Assembly (NCBI GenBank): GCA_002428495.1 | Contig: DIWR01000009.1 | Location: 58,150 to 122,149, forward strand | From: Synergistaceae bacterium UBA6101 | GTDB lineage: Bacteria; Synergistota; Synergistia; Synergistales; Synergistaceae | Direction: 5' to 3' | DNA length: 64,000 nt | In this document: positions 53,370-62,719 of the stretch, piece by piece | Layout of the letters: each line of letters opens with the position of its first letter | Position numbering within the stretch: the stretch's first letter is position 1 | The notes under the pieces: generated by a model | What the model was told of the DNA's origin: nothing | The model's database searches: none | What the model saw: the letters and a program-made list of their open reading frames with translations, nothing else | Translations under genes and position numbers: made by a program

Positions 53370-53391
53370 AAAATCGAAGGAGGTCAGTTAT

Positions 53392-53910
53392 ATGAGAAAT
53401 GATGGGAGCTGGAGTCCTTATTTAGCAGGTGCAATGAGCGGCGTGGTAGCAATCGGCTCAGTCTGGTTTGTTGGTAAATTCTTCGGTGCGTCGACTACGT
53501 TCGTAAGAACGGCAGGAATGATTGAAAAGCTCTTCTCGCCGGAGAGGGTTGCCCAAATGACTTATTTTATCAAAGAAGTGCCAATGGTAGACTGGCAGTG
53601 GATGTTCGTTGTCGGCATTGCCATCGGTGCGTTTATATCCGCGATGACATCCAAAAGTTTTCAGATAAAAATGGTGCCTGATATGTGGGAAGCCCGTTTT
53701 GGTTCAGCAATTAAACCGAGAGCGGTGACTGCTTTTATTGGCGGTATTATTGCCATGTTTGGCGCACGTCTGGCTGATGGCTGTCCCAGCGGGCATGGTC
53801 TTGCCGGCACTTCACAATTGGCAGTCAGCGGATATATAGCTTTAGCCTGTTTCTTTGTCGGCGGGCTGATTTCAGCAAATTTACTATATAAAGGCGGTGA
53901 CAGCAAATGA
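53392..53910 (+). CDS. YeeE/YedE-family transporter, subunit 1 (PmpA-like)
   Basis: 172 residues, four to five membrane helices, one YeeE repeat with the motif GARLADGCPSGHGLAG that carries the conduction Cys. Split pairs of this kind import thiosulfate or other sulfur species. AAGGAGG before the ATG. The stop overlaps the next start by four bases (ATGA). Confidence 0.86.
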   Translation: MRNDGSWSPYLAGAMSGVVAIGSVWFVGKFFGASTTFVRTAGMIEKLFSPERVAQMTYFIKEVPMVDWQWMFVVGIAIGAFISAMTSKSFQIKMVPDMWEARFGSAIKPRAVTAFIGGIIAMFGARLADGCPSGHGLAGTSQLAVSGYIALACFFVGGLISANLLYKGGDSK

Positions 53911-54434
53911 CCATTCTCATGTATGGTTTAATTACAGGTATCCTGTTCGGGTTTTTCCTGCAAAAGGGCCGCGTTCTTCGTTATGACAAACAAATCGGCG
54001 CATTGCGTCTGAAGGATATGACCATCGTAAAATTTATGTTGTCCCACGTTGTTGTTGCTATGGTTGGCATCTACTTCCTAAATGATTTAGGCATTGTGAA
54101 GCTTTCATTGAAACCAACAATCTTGGGCGGTGTTGTCATCGGCGGATTGATTTTTGGTCTTGGCTGGGGTCTGATCGGTTATTGTCCTGGAACTTCTGCC
54201 GGCGCACTGGGTGAAGGACGTCTTGACGCCCTGTGGGGAATAGCTGGAATGTTAGTCGGTGCAGGGATATATGCGGAAACCTTTCCTTATTTACAGAGGA
54301 CGGTACTGACCTGGGGAGACTATGGCAAAATTACGATTCCGCAAGTTCTCGGCATAAATCACTGGCTGGTTATCGTTACATTGATATTATTAACATTGCT
54401 GCTGTTTCGTTGGTTTGAGAAAAAAGGTCTGTAA
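53907..54434 (+). CDS. YeeE/YedE-family transporter, subunit 2 (PmpB-like)
   Basis: 175 residues, four to five membrane helices; second half of the split transporter with GLIGYCPGTSAGALGEG as the matching Cys motif. Translationally coupled to subunit 1. Functionally parallel to the single-chain YedE at 7778. Confidence 0.86.
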   Translation: MTILMYGLITGILFGFFLQKGRVLRYDKQIGALRLKDMTIVKFMLSHVVVAMVGIYFLNDLGIVKLSLKPTILGGVVIGGLIFGLGWGLIGYCPGTSAGALGEGRLDALWGIAGMLVGAGIYAETFPYLQRTVLTWGDYGKITIPQVLGINHWLVIVTLILLTLLLFRWFEKKGL

Positions 54435-54589
54435 AAAAATAGTGTCAAATTGCTATCGCCCAAAAATTATTCGGGAAGCACGTTGTCTGTTCCGGCATTG
54501 AAAAGGTAGGGGGAGCCCTGTGGTGTACTTAAGCTTATCTGTCATGGACTAAAGAACTCAACGAGAACAGAATAATAAATGTTTCGCCT

Positions 54590-56356
54590 TTATTTCCGTC
54601 CTTTGGATTTACTCTCCTTTGCTTTCTTCTTAAGTGCGGCAAGTTCCTCTGTCAGTTCAAACCTATCTGTAAAATTGCGGCCGTTATTGTTGATCACGAC
54701 AACGGTAAGGGTCATCAACGGAAATTCTTCGATCTCCCCCTTTCTGCTGCAGGTAATGATACATCCCCGCTCTACAGCCGTCTGATCGTAAAGGGCCAGG
54801 ACCTCATGCTCAAAATTGTTTATAAGGTCATGAAAAAAGGATTCGTCTGTATGATCACTTAATATGACAAGGAAGTCGTCTCCGCCTATGTGGCCGATAA
54901 ATTCGCTCTCAGGCAAGGCCGATGTAAGCTTGTCGGCCAGGAGCTTTATCACCAGATCACCCTTCTCAAACCCATAAACATCATTGTATTCCTTGAAGTT
55001 GTCGATATCGATGTAGGCCACACTGTACCTCTCCTGGCACGATATGGCCTGCTCAAGCTTCCTTTCTATGATCTGGTTTCCAGGAAGGCCGGTCAAAGGA
55101 TTCTGATTTTTTGCTGTTGATACTTCCAGCTCAGTTGTCTTCAGAAGCAGTTCTTTTACAGTAACGACACCTGAGTACTTACCTTCTTCAGTGATAACAA
55201 TGAAATCATATATTTTATCGTTTGGCCTCGACATCGCCGTGGAAGATACTGTACTGACAGGAGTCTCGTGGTCTGCGGAAAGGAAGTCCTTGTCCATGAT
55301 CTCATATACCGGTCTTCTTGCGTTGAGAGTGAAGCCGTATTGACCGCTCAGCTTTATCGCCAGTTTTTCCCGCGATATTATCCCGACAGGATAACCGTCT
55401 TCAACCACACATACGCCGAAACGATCCTGGTCAAGCCTGAACATGTCATAAACATTTGATATGAGCTCGTTTGGCGAGACAGTTTCGGCATGGATGGACA
55501 GGTTTTTGATGTATAGACTGGAAACAGTATTCTGCATAATATGGTTCTTCTTCAGATTAACAGTTCTCAGCGTTTGCAAAACGTCATGACCGATTTCCCG
55601 TATCTGGGCATCCGGTCTCTGTATAATATACCCCTGACCATATGGCACATCCAGGCTGACTAGTGTGTCCATTTCCTCATAAGTTTCTATCCCTTCGGCA
55701 ATGAGAGAAACGTTGGATTCTTTTGAGAATTCCACCATGCCTTTTACAAGGGCATATTTCATCCTGTCTGAATTTATATTGCGGATCAGCTTCATATCAA
55801 GCTTGAGATAGTTCGGCCGGACATCGCTGATAAGATTCAGGCCGGAATATCCTGCTCCTCCGTCATCAATGGCTATTTTGAAGTTCTGGCTCTTATAATT
55901 GTTGATCGTAGCGAGAAAGCCTTTCAGATCCATAATTACGTTTCTTTCAGTGATCTCGAAGATGACATTTTCCGACGCGATATCAAGCTGTGCCAGGAAT
56001 GACTTCGTGAAGCCCTTTTTGTATGATTCGTAATTGATTATGTTGGGGTTTACGTTTATAAAGAGCTTTTTATTGTATGGGGGGATCATGAATTCGAAAG
56101 CAGCCTTAAGGGCTTTTTTTCTGCAGAGCATTTCAAGCTCCCACAGCCGGTTGTACTTTTCAGCAGCAAGAAAAAGCATCTCCGGATCTTTTATCTCACT
56201 TTCACACGTTATCCTGCTCAGCGCTTCATGCCCAAGGACACTGCCGTCTCTCAGTGATATTATTGGTTGAAAAACTGTCCTTATCTCTTCGTTTTTTATG
56301 ATGTAGTCAAGCGAATTTTTCTGCTCATCTGTTATTTCGGCACAGTTCGTTGTCAA
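54590..56356 (-). CDS. EAL-CBS-GGDEF cyclic-di-GMP protein
   Basis: 588 residues, no membrane segment. N-terminal EAL phosphodiesterase domain (~15-250) with GHEALSR, NVNP, FEITERN, AIDDGGAGYSG, EGIET and GQGYIIQRP, catalytically complete by eye. Two CBS motifs (~285-410) may sense nucleotides. C-terminal GGDEF domain (~425-570) with signature GGDDF, compatible with activity or GTP binding. It starts at TTG with AGGTGG upstream. It lies inside the pair of 135-bp repeats. Confidence 0.87.
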   Translation of the reverse strand: MTTNCAEITDEQKNSLDYIIKNEEIRTVFQPIISLRDGSVLGHEALSRITCESEIKDPEMLFLAAEKYNRLWELEMLCRKKALKAAFEFMIPPYNKKLFINVNPNIINYESYKKGFTKSFLAQLDIASENVIFEITERNVIMDLKGFLATINNYKSQNFKIAIDDGGAGYSGLNLISDVRPNYLKLDMKLIRNINSDRMKYALVKGMVEFSKESNVSLIAEGIETYEEMDTLVSLDVPYGQGYIIQRPDAQIREIGHDVLQTLRTVNLKKNHIMQNTVSSLYIKNLSIHAETVSPNELISNVYDMFRLDQDRFGVCVVEDGYPVGIISREKLAIKLSGQYGFTLNARRPVYEIMDKDFLSADHETPVSTVSSTAMSRPNDKIYDFIVITEEGKYSGVVTVKELLLKTTELEVSTAKNQNPLTGLPGNQIIERKLEQAISCQERYSVAYIDIDNFKEYNDVYGFEKGDLVIKLLADKLTSALPESEFIGHIGGDDFLVILSDHTDESFFHDLINNFEHEVLALYDQTAVERGCIITCSRKGEIEEFPLMTLTVVVINNNGRNFTDRFELTEELAALKKKAKESKSKGRK

Positions 56357-56777
56357 TCGATTTTCCCACCTTGCTCTCTATAATGTTGATGTAAGTCTAT
56401 CAAAACGATGTTTATAAAATATATACGTTTCGTAAAAGCTGAGTAAATTTTTAAAAACGTTCAGGATAATTCATTGCTCATACAAAATAGTGGTCGGCGG
56501 CGAATCCATGAGGAAACGCCAAGGTCTTAAGGGCTGACAAAAAGGACTAATACCTTCGCACGGGGAGAACCATCCCCGTGCGACTAAAGGAAGCTGAAAG
56601 CTATATTTTTTCGGAAAGTATATTAAATTGCTTATAGACGATTTAGAAGTTAACCAGTTAAAATATTGATACCAGAATCTCAGAAACATAATCAACTGGC
56701 CATGATAATTTAGTTTCAATGTGTTTTTTTTAATAATCTTTAAGTACTAGACTGATGAAAAGAAAGAGGAGCCCTTT
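56357..56777. other. Divergent gap with second 135-bp repeat
   Basis: 420 bases between divergent c-di-GMP genes. The 135-bp repeat fills 56462-56596. The rest is AT-rich and probably holds both promoters; no gene seen. Confidence 0.5.
56462..56596 (+). repeat. 135-bp dispersed structured repeat, copy 2
   Basis: Near-identical to 52666-52800. One change (AAGGTCTTA for AAGGTATTA) weakens the middle stem; the 10-bp CGCACGGGGA stem is unchanged. Confidence 0.85.
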
Positions 56778-59600
56778 ATGACAGCAGAGAGCAATGAGAC
56801 TAAGGATCCTTCTTCCAATATTGGGATGGATACGAAGAAAGCAAAGATAAATTCGATCTTACTCACTCTGATAGTTATATCTATCATTGCTCTTTATCTG
56901 CGTTTTGCATGGTACAGATACAACGATATTGCCTCCTCTGAAGCCGTCATGCTTGCACAATCGATGGAGGCTCTACTTCATCCCGAACATATAAAAGAAC
57001 TGACCGGGACCGGACAAGACCTTGATAATCCGGCATATATCATGACACAGCTTAGCCTGAAAAGGCTTGTTGAGACAAATAATCCAATCCGCTTCGCTTA
57101 CATTTTGGGTGAACGAAACGGAAGTATGATATTTCTAATAGATTCAGAATCGCCTGATTCACCGGACTACTCGCCGCCCGGACAGATATATGAAGAAGCC
57201 AGTGATACGGACTGGCTGCCTTTCAAGACCGGCAAAACAGTTCTTACTGAACCGGCAACTGACAGATGGGGGACATGGATCAGCGCTCTTGTACCAATAA
57301 AAGACCCGTCTGACGGGAGTGTCATTGCCGTCCTCGGGCTTGATTATTCTGCATCTGAGTGGAATTCACGAGTATGGGAACGTATGGTCCCGGATGTTGT
57401 CATCGTTATCACTCTACTTATGCTCTTTATTGCGTTGCTTCGCACATGGCGGCAGAATTCCACTCTTAAAGAGCTCAGTAGGAAAATGTCCTTTAATGAG
57501 GCTCTCTATCGAAGCGTCTTCGAACAGGCTCCAATAGGTATCGCAATTGCTGATAAAGACAGGTATGTATCACAGTCAGAATATGGACAGATGAATGCAA
57601 ATCCCATGTTCGAACAGATCACAGGCTGGACGAGCAATGAGTTGTTGAAAATTAATTGGGCAGATATTACTTATCCCGATGACCTCGAACTAAATATAGA
57701 AAAATATGAACAGTTTAAAGAGAGAAAAACCAACGGCTACACGCTTGAAAAACGTTTTATAAGGCCAGATGGATCAACAGTTTGGACAAATATGAAGGTA
57801 TCTCCTTTGTCGGGCAATCCTGACATGGGTGCATTTCACTTGTGCCTCCTTGAGGACATATCTGCACGCAAAGCAGCGGAGGAGTCGCTCAAAGAAAGCG
57901 AAAGAAGCAAATCCGTGCTTCTTTCGCACCTTCCAGGAATGGCATACAGGTGCAATTATGACCGCGACTGGACCATGAAATATATCTCTGACGGCTGCAA
58001 TGAATTGACAGGATACACTCCGGAAAGCCTTTTGAATAACAAAGACCTCTCATTCAACGATCTCATCACACCAGAATACCGTGAACCGCTCTGGATCGAA
58101 TGGGAGCGTACTCTTGCTGACAGGCTGTCATTTAAACATGAATATGAGATCATAACAGCTGAAGGGAAACGGAAATGGGTCCTTGAGCTTGCTGAAGGCA
58201 TATTTAACGATAATGGTGAAGTAGAGGCTCTTGAAGGAATCATCATAGACATATCCGACCGAAAAGAAGTCGAAAATATACTCAGATATAATAATGAACA
58301 TGACAGATGGACCGGGCTATTCAACAGATATTATCTGGAAAATCTCCTTAACAGGGATACCAAAGAGCAAACCGAAGAGAAAAAAGCACTGATCGGAATA
58401 GATTTGAGTGCTGCTCAGTTAATTACTACCGCATTTGGATTCCATTACACTCAGGAATTGATCACAAGGACAGCAGGTGTGATCAGTAAATACTGCACGG
58501 ACAAACGCTTGTTATTCTATACATACGAGAATCGATTTGTTTTCTACCTAAAAGGCTATAAAAATAAAGACGATTTGATTGTATTTGCAGAAACTCTTGC
58601 AAATACACTGGAATCTTTACTTGCGGCTGAAAGGATCAGCGGCCGGCTCGGTATCGTTGAAATAGACCATGACAACAGGCTTGAAGCAGATGAACTCTTG
58701 AAAAGACTTCTGATAGCATCTGAAAAAGCAAAGACCGTTCACGAAAAAGACTTCAGCGCCTGTTTTTACGACACTGAAATGGAAAATGAAATAATCCGCG
58801 AACAGGAAATAAAGCGTGAACTTGCCCAGATCGCTGTAAGTAAAAATAATGAAGGCTTATTCCTGCAGTATCAGCCAATCATTGATCTCAAATCTAACAA
58901 GATCAGCGGCTTCGAGGCCTTAGCCAGGATGAAAAGTGAAAAACTCGGTCTGGTACCTCCTCTGGAATTTATTCCAATAGCAGAGAAGACAAAACTCATT
59001 GTCCCGATCGGCCTCATCGTTTTTATGCAGTCCTTCCGTTTCCTTAACAGGCTCAAGGAAATCGGATACAGCAACATCAACGTTTCTGTCAATGTATCTG
59101 CTATTCAGGTCCTGGCGAATAATTTCACTGTCGATTTGCTTAAGATGATAACTGAGATGCACGTTGATCCTGAAAATATTATTATTGAGATCACAGAGTC
59201 GGTATTCTCTTCAAATTATGAGGATATTAACAAAATACTTGGCGAGTTGAGAAACACGAGGATCAAGATCGCAATAGACGACTTTGGAACCGGATATTCA
59301 TCTCTTGCAAGAGAACAGGAGTTGAATGTCGACTGTCTTAAGATCGACAAATATTTTATTGACAAGCTCCTGGAACTACATCCTGACAATGCTATAACCG
59401 CTGAAGTAATATCGATGGCGCACAAGATGGGTCATTCTGTAATAGCAGAAGGCGTTGAGCATGAGAGCCAAAAAGATTATCTGTTTATCAACGGATGTGA
59501 CAGCTTTCAGGGATATCTCTTTGCCGGACCGCTTGATGAAGATGCAGCGATCCAAATGATCAAAAAACAGAGTAATATTGATAAAGGTGCCCAAAATTAA
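56778..59600 (+). CDS. Membrane sensor with PAS-PAS-degenerate GGDEF-EAL, c-di-GMP phosphodiesterase
   Basis: 940 residues. Membrane helix ~25-43, extracytoplasmic sensor ~44-205, second helix ~208-227, PAS 1 (~245-365), PAS 2 (~370-495), a GGDEF-like domain without its signature (YTYENRFVFYL in its place), and an EAL domain (~645-930) with FEALARM, NVSVNVSA, IEITESVF, AIDDFGTGYSS, KIDKYF and AEGVEHESQ. Likely breaks down c-di-GMP in response to an external and a redox or ligand cue. GAGGAG precedes the ATG. Confidence 0.88.
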   Translation: MTAESNETKDPSSNIGMDTKKAKINSILLTLIVISIIALYLRFAWYRYNDIASSEAVMLAQSMEALLHPEHIKELTGTGQDLDNPAYIMTQLSLKRLVETNNPIRFAYILGERNGSMIFLIDSESPDSPDYSPPGQIYEEASDTDWLPFKTGKTVLTEPATDRWGTWISALVPIKDPSDGSVIAVLGLDYSASEWNSRVWERMVPDVVIVITLLMLFIALLRTWRQNSTLKELSRKMSFNEALYRSVFEQAPIGIAIADKDRYVSQSEYGQMNANPMFEQITGWTSNELLKINWADITYPDDLELNIEKYEQFKERKTNGYTLEKRFIRPDGSTVWTNMKVSPLSGNPDMGAFHLCLLEDISARKAAEESLKESERSKSVLLSHLPGMAYRCNYDRDWTMKYISDGCNELTGYTPESLLNNKDLSFNDLITPEYREPLWIEWERTLADRLSFKHEYEIITAEGKRKWVLELAEGIFNDNGEVEALEGIIIDISDRKEVENILRYNNEHDRWTGLFNRYYLENLLNRDTKEQTEEKKALIGIDLSAAQLITTAFGFHYTQELITRTAGVISKYCTDKRLLFYTYENRFVFYLKGYKNKDDLIVFAETLANTLESLLAAERISGRLGIVEIDHDNRLEADELLKRLLIASEKAKTVHEKDFSACFYDTEMENEIIREQEIKRELAQIAVSKNNEGLFLQYQPIIDLKSNKISGFEALARMKSEKLGLVPPLEFIPIAEKTKLIVPIGLIVFMQSFRFLNRLKEIGYSNINVSVNVSAIQVLANNFTVDLLKMITEMHVDPENIIIEITESVFSSNYEDINKILGELRNTRIKIAIDDFGTGYSSLAREQELNVDCLKIDKYFIDKLLELHPDNAITAEVISMAHKMGHSVIAEGVEHESQKDYLFINGCDSFQGYLFAGPLDEDAAIQMIKKQSNIDKGAQN

Positions 59601-59928
59601 TCAATGACGGCTTTTGTCCGTTAGCTAATATGACCGTAACGAAGCTGTTAAATTTCAAAGGGCAGAAGCCAAACAATCCCATTTGGATATTCCAGTTTTA
59701 TGCATCAGGTGTAAGGTCTCTCCAAACAAAGAGAGACCTTTTTCATTTTATGCATAATTGAAGACTGGACATATAACTTTAAAAGTTAATTATCTCTCAT
59801 TGATAAAGTTATGATATTATAATAATAGGTTATCTCTACACGATAAAGTTATGCTTAATACTATAAACGCTGTTGAATTAGTAAGAGAAAAGGGGAGCTG
59901 ATCCAACACATCTTAGGAGGTTAATGTC
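59601..59928. promoter_or_regulatory. Gap with terminator and paired palindromic operators
   Basis: The terminator of the upstream gene lies at 59714-59745. A 24-base element, TTATCTCT-N4-GATAAAGTTATG, occurs at 59791-59814 and 59831-59854, exactly 40 bases apart; each contains a TTATC...GATAA dyad. Such spacing (about four helical turns) suits cooperative binding of a regulator of the Cys-rich gene that follows. Confidence 0.65.
59714..59745 (+). terminator. Terminator of the PAS-EAL gene
   Basis: AGGTCTCTC/GAGAGACCT, 9-bp perfect stem with an 8-base loop, then TTTTTC. Confidence 0.88.
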
Positions 59929-60138
59929 ATGAAAGTTCCGTTTTGCACTTGTGTTGACCACGAATGTCGCTGCAATCCAGTAAATCACCCGCACGGCTGT
60001 ACTCCCTGCATCGCAAAGTGCCTTGCTGAATACGAAATACCGGTTTGCTTTTACCGTAAAATAGAACCAAACATGGATAGGAAACAGGACTACACATTCA
60101 AAGGTTTTGCCAATTTTGTGATAGACCACGAAAAATAA
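59929..60138 (+). CDS. Small Cys-rich protein (DUF6485-like)
   Basis: 69 residues. FCTCVDHECRCNPVNHPHGCTPCIAKCLAEYEIPVCF holds nine Cys and conserved NH/GC positions, matching a small Cys-rich family, probably a zinc or iron-sulfur binder; role unknown. AGGAGG precedes the ATG. Two upstream dyads suggest tight control. A terminator follows. Confidence 0.75.
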   Translation: MKVPFCTCVDHECRCNPVNHPHGCTPCIAKCLAEYEIPVCFYRKIEPNMDRKQDYTFKGFANFVIDHEK

Positions 60139-60177
60139 CAATAGGACTTTCTTTATCGAATTTTTCCCATGGCAAAG

Positions 60178-60204
60178 GCCGCCGGTATAATTACGGCGGC
60201 TTTT
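60178..60204 (+). terminator. Terminator after Cys-rich gene
   Basis: GCCGCCG/CGGCGGC stem with a 9-base loop and TTTT. Confidence 0.82.
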
Positions 60205-60247
60205 GCAGGATCGGATATTAACAAAATTGATCTCTGTCAGCCTTTCA

Positions 60248-60448
60248 CTACTTCACTACAAAGGAGATCTTTGCATTGATGCGATACTTTGTGATCTTAT
60301 CTCCCTCTACTACTGCCTGCATGTGTTTAATGTAGACGTTTTCAATGTTATGGACAGTCTTTGCGGCCTCTGTTACAGCTGACTGTGCTGCCGCTTCCCA
60401 GCTCTCGCTGGATTCAGCAAGAACTTCGATAATCTTTACTATAGCCAT
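60248..60448 (-). CDS. Dodecin
   Basis: 66 residues, the usual size of this dodecameric flavin-binding storage protein. VKIIEVLAESSESWEAAAQSAVTEA, with the Trp that stacks on flavin, and the final strand KITKYRINAKISFVVK. AAGGAGAG fits the ATG at 60448; an ATG six bases earlier is too close. First of a row of small minus-strand stress genes. Confidence 0.9.
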   Translation of the reverse strand: MAIVKIIEVLAESSESWEAAAQSAVTEAAKTVHNIENVYIKHMQAVVEGDKITKYRINAKISFVVK

Positions 60449-60524
60449 GATCATCTCTCCTTTCTGATTGAAAAACTCTTTGTGGTCCCAACATATTTCA
60501 CCAGGTTTAGGCATTTTTCGGAGA

Positions 60525-60929
60525 TCAGTACTTGATCACTTTCGGCAATTTGCCTGCCTGATCGATCCAGTCTCCTGCCTGCCTGGTGGTGGGGACCCTT
60601 CTGACAAGTTTCATAACTTGGTTTACTTCGGCCATTTTCGCAACAAGGTTATCGGTTTTTCTCTTTGCAAGCTCAGGAACTGTATCGACACCGGCGGCTT
60701 CAAGAAGTTCGGCATATTCACTGCCAACACCCTTGATGCGGAACAGATCTGCATGGTTTGCCCATTTCAATAGCAGTTTCTCTGCTATTCCCGACTTTTC
60801 AGCAAGCTTTGTCCTGCCTCTTTTGGAGGAACATTCTTCCAACAGCTTTTCTATTGAAGTTACGCCTGCATCCTTCAATTTTTCTTCGTATGAACCGCCA
60901 GTGCCTTCAATTATGCTTATTTTCGCCAC
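60525..60929 (-). CDS. DUF4332-type helix-hairpin-helix protein
   Basis: 134 residues, starting at GTG with GAGGAGG upstream. Two HhH-like units: IEGTGGSYEEKLKDAGVTSIEKLL and IKGVGSEYAELLEAAGVDTVPELA. This repeat layout is that of DUF4332 proteins. It may bind DNA nonspecifically; function unknown. Confidence 0.8.
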   Translation of the reverse strand: MAKISIIEGTGGSYEEKLKDAGVTSIEKLLEECSSKRGRTKLAEKSGIAEKLLLKWANHADLFRIKGVGSEYAELLEAAGVDTVPELAKRKTDNLVAKMAEVNQVMKLVRRVPTTRQAGDWIDQAGKLPKVIKY

Positions 60930-61006
60930 TGGGAACCACCTCCTCGCAATATCGTATTACTGTTTGTAATATTTTATACAGTTATTATATCATCTCTCTG
61001 TCATAA

Positions 61007-61137
61007 TAAATCGATATATATCTGCTAAGAGTAGATCCAGTCTGATCGATCTCATGATACATTACCCATGAGAGGATCAAACTGGATCAGTTGCTTCTTA
61101 TTCCTGCATATTGCCCTGCAGCTATTTAAATAAAATT
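61007..61137. terminator. Possible hairpin between small genes
   Basis: GATCCAGT...ATCGATCTCAT...ATGAG-GATC...ACTGGATC forms a long imperfect stem at 61033-61091 (CCAGT/ACTGG ends). It separates two minus-strand genes. Confidence 0.4.
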
Positions 61138-61323
61138 TCATGCATTATTTTTAAACGTTTTGCTTGCTGTATTCAATGATTTAGGCACTTTATCGGACTT
61201 GCTGCCTGTTACCTGGTCTATCAAAGCTATACATTTCAACGTCTGTTCAAAGACCTTTGTAAGTACTTCCTCGTTTTCCTTCATTTCATCTTTTATCTGT
61301 CTGTAAAATGTATTCTCATTCAT
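61138..61323 (-). CDS. Small helical protein of unknown function
   Basis: 61 residues, not recognised: MNENTFYRQIKDEMKENEEVLTKVFEQ..., polar helix with one Cys and a Lys-rich end. The ribosome site is weak. It starts 23 bases after the DUF3185-like stop, so translation may depend on that gene. Confidence 0.5.
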   Translation of the reverse strand: MNENTFYRQIKDEMKENEEVLTKVFEQTLKCIALIDQVTGSKSDKVPKSLNTASKTFKNNA

Positions 61324-61346
61324 GGTCAAATTACCATTTTTTCGGT

Positions 61347-61568
61347 TTACTGTTTGCGGGTCTCGAGAAAGAGGATGCCGCTGCCAAGAGCTATCATGCC
61401 GACACCTGCCCACATTGGAATATTAACAGTATTTTTTTCTTCTACAGATATTTGAACCGGACCGATTTTCGCGGACTCAGTATCCTTTGTGTATGTGAAT
61501 CCGTTGTTTGCCAATGAAAATATCCCGCCCAATATCAGAACAATTGCTGCAATTTTTATAAAACTCAT
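61347..61568 (-). CDS. DUF3185-like small membrane protein
   Basis: 73 residues: N-terminal helix (IKIAAIVLILGGIFSLAN), a polar stretch (AKIGPVQISVEEKNTVNI) and a second helix (MWAGVGMIALGSGILFL). Two-helix stress or envelope proteins of this type are common beside dodecin and CsbD genes. AAAGGAGAG precedes the ATG at 61568. Confidence 0.7.
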   Translation of the reverse strand: MSFIKIAAIVLILGGIFSLANNGFTYTKDTESAKIGPVQISVEEKNTVNIPMWAGVGMIALGSGILFLETRKQ

Positions 61569-61706
61569 TTGTTGATCTCTCCTTTCGATCATGTGGCCTG
61601 CCGTGTGACCTCTATGACCTGGTGCTTTTTATCTCTGAGATATATCGTGCTTCCTTTTACATTGCCTGTATTGTTGAGAATGATTAAGCACCGATCCAAT
61701 GTTCTC

Positions 61707-61856
61707 CTATAGGACACTACGTCCCTGAATTAAACGGACCAATAGTACGACCACTGCTATTACAAACAGGATGTGTATAAAACCACCCATTGTGTTTGAT
61801 GTTACTATTCCCAAGAGCCACAAAATTAGCATTATTATTGCTACTGTGCTTAGCAT
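61707..61856 (-). CDS. lmo0937-like 49-residue membrane protein
   Basis: 49 residues: MLSTVAIIMLILWLLGIVTS, then NTMGGFIHILFVIAVVVLLV and RLIQGRSVL. The order LWLLG..TS.TMGGFIHILLVIAV..LIRLIQGR is typical of lmo0937-family membrane proteins. GGGTGAT lies upstream of the ATG. Too short for most gene callers. It probably belongs to the envelope-stress group. Confidence 0.85.
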   Translation of the reverse strand: MLSTVAIIMLILWLLGIVTSNTMGGFIHILFVIAVVVLLVRLIQGRSVL

Positions 61857-61923
61857 TTAATATCACCCCTTACGATCTTGATGTTTTGCCCGAAGGCAAA
61901 ACATCACAACTTCCAAGATCCAT

Positions 61924-62619
61924 TTAGTCTGTTGACTTGAGCGACAGTTTGTTAAGAGCAGCCAGTAACGGTTTGACAGAATTGCTGGTGGCACGTTTCT
62001 TCAAGATAGTTCTGGAATTATACTTTGAACCCCAGAAAGAATTGTTTGCTTCAACGTCCGTGCTCATTACAGAACCTCCAAGGGATAGACCCGCAAAGAG
62101 TCCCTTGCTGATCGAATAACTGTATATGGAAGCTTTAAGGTTAACATCAGTAGCTGCTCCTGCGCTTCGCCCAACAGGCCCGGCGGCAACATCAACATTA
62201 GCGCCAAGTTTTACGGTATCTCCGTAAAAATGCTTCATCCCTGCTTCATTTGTAATGACCAGCAACAGAGCTGTCGACTGGACTCCGATCTGAAGTCCGT
62301 AAGAAGCTCCTGTAATATTCATGAAACTGGGTCCGTACCAACGGTTAGTGGCAGGGTTATGCCTTAGGACAAGCCCCTCTCCGTATGAACCTCCTACTCC
62401 TATTGCAGCCTTGTAAAAATTAGGAATAATTACCACTCCGTAAGACTTTTTTACAAGGTATGCCATTGTCTCCACGTCTTCCTGATCAGATATTTCCTGA
62501 ACGGCATTAGTTGAAGATGTGATCCGTTCCTGCGGGGTCAATGCAAAAGCTGCTGAAGGAACTGAGATCATGGCGGCTACAATTAACACCGCTATTGAAC
62601 TGAAAATTTTATTTTTCAT
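61924..62619 (-). CDS. SYLF-domain (YSC84-like) secreted lipid-binding protein
   Basis: 231 residues. Signal peptide ~1-26 (FSSIAVLIVAAMISVPSAAFA), then the SYLF domain: KKSYGVVIIPNFYKAAIGVGGSYGEGLVL, GLQIGVQSTALLLVITNE, DVNLKASIYSYSISKGLFAGLSLGG. The family binds phosphoinositides in eukaryotes; bacterial members are envelope proteins. GGGAGA precedes the ATG at 62619. Confidence 0.87.
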   Translation of the reverse strand: MKNKIFSSIAVLIVAAMISVPSAAFALTPQERITSSTNAVQEISDQEDVETMAYLVKKSYGVVIIPNFYKAAIGVGGSYGEGLVLRHNPATNRWYGPSFMNITGASYGLQIGVQSTALLLVITNEAGMKHFYGDTVKLGANVDVAAGPVGRSAGAATDVNLKASIYSYSISKGLFAGLSLGGSVMSTDVEANNSFWGSKYNSRTILKKRATSNSVKPLLAALNKLSLKSTD

Positions 62620-62719
62620 AGTATCGTTCTCCCTTCCATTACTTGTGTATCGGTCGAAATCAAATGGCCGATACAAATCGAACTGCAACTAACTACAGCA
62701 AATTTGTACAGTTATGCCC

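Noticed and set aside
61593..61706. Possible 36-residue ORF with TTG start after the lmo0937-like gene
   Set aside because: Shine-Dalgarno too close to the TTG and no homologue recognised.
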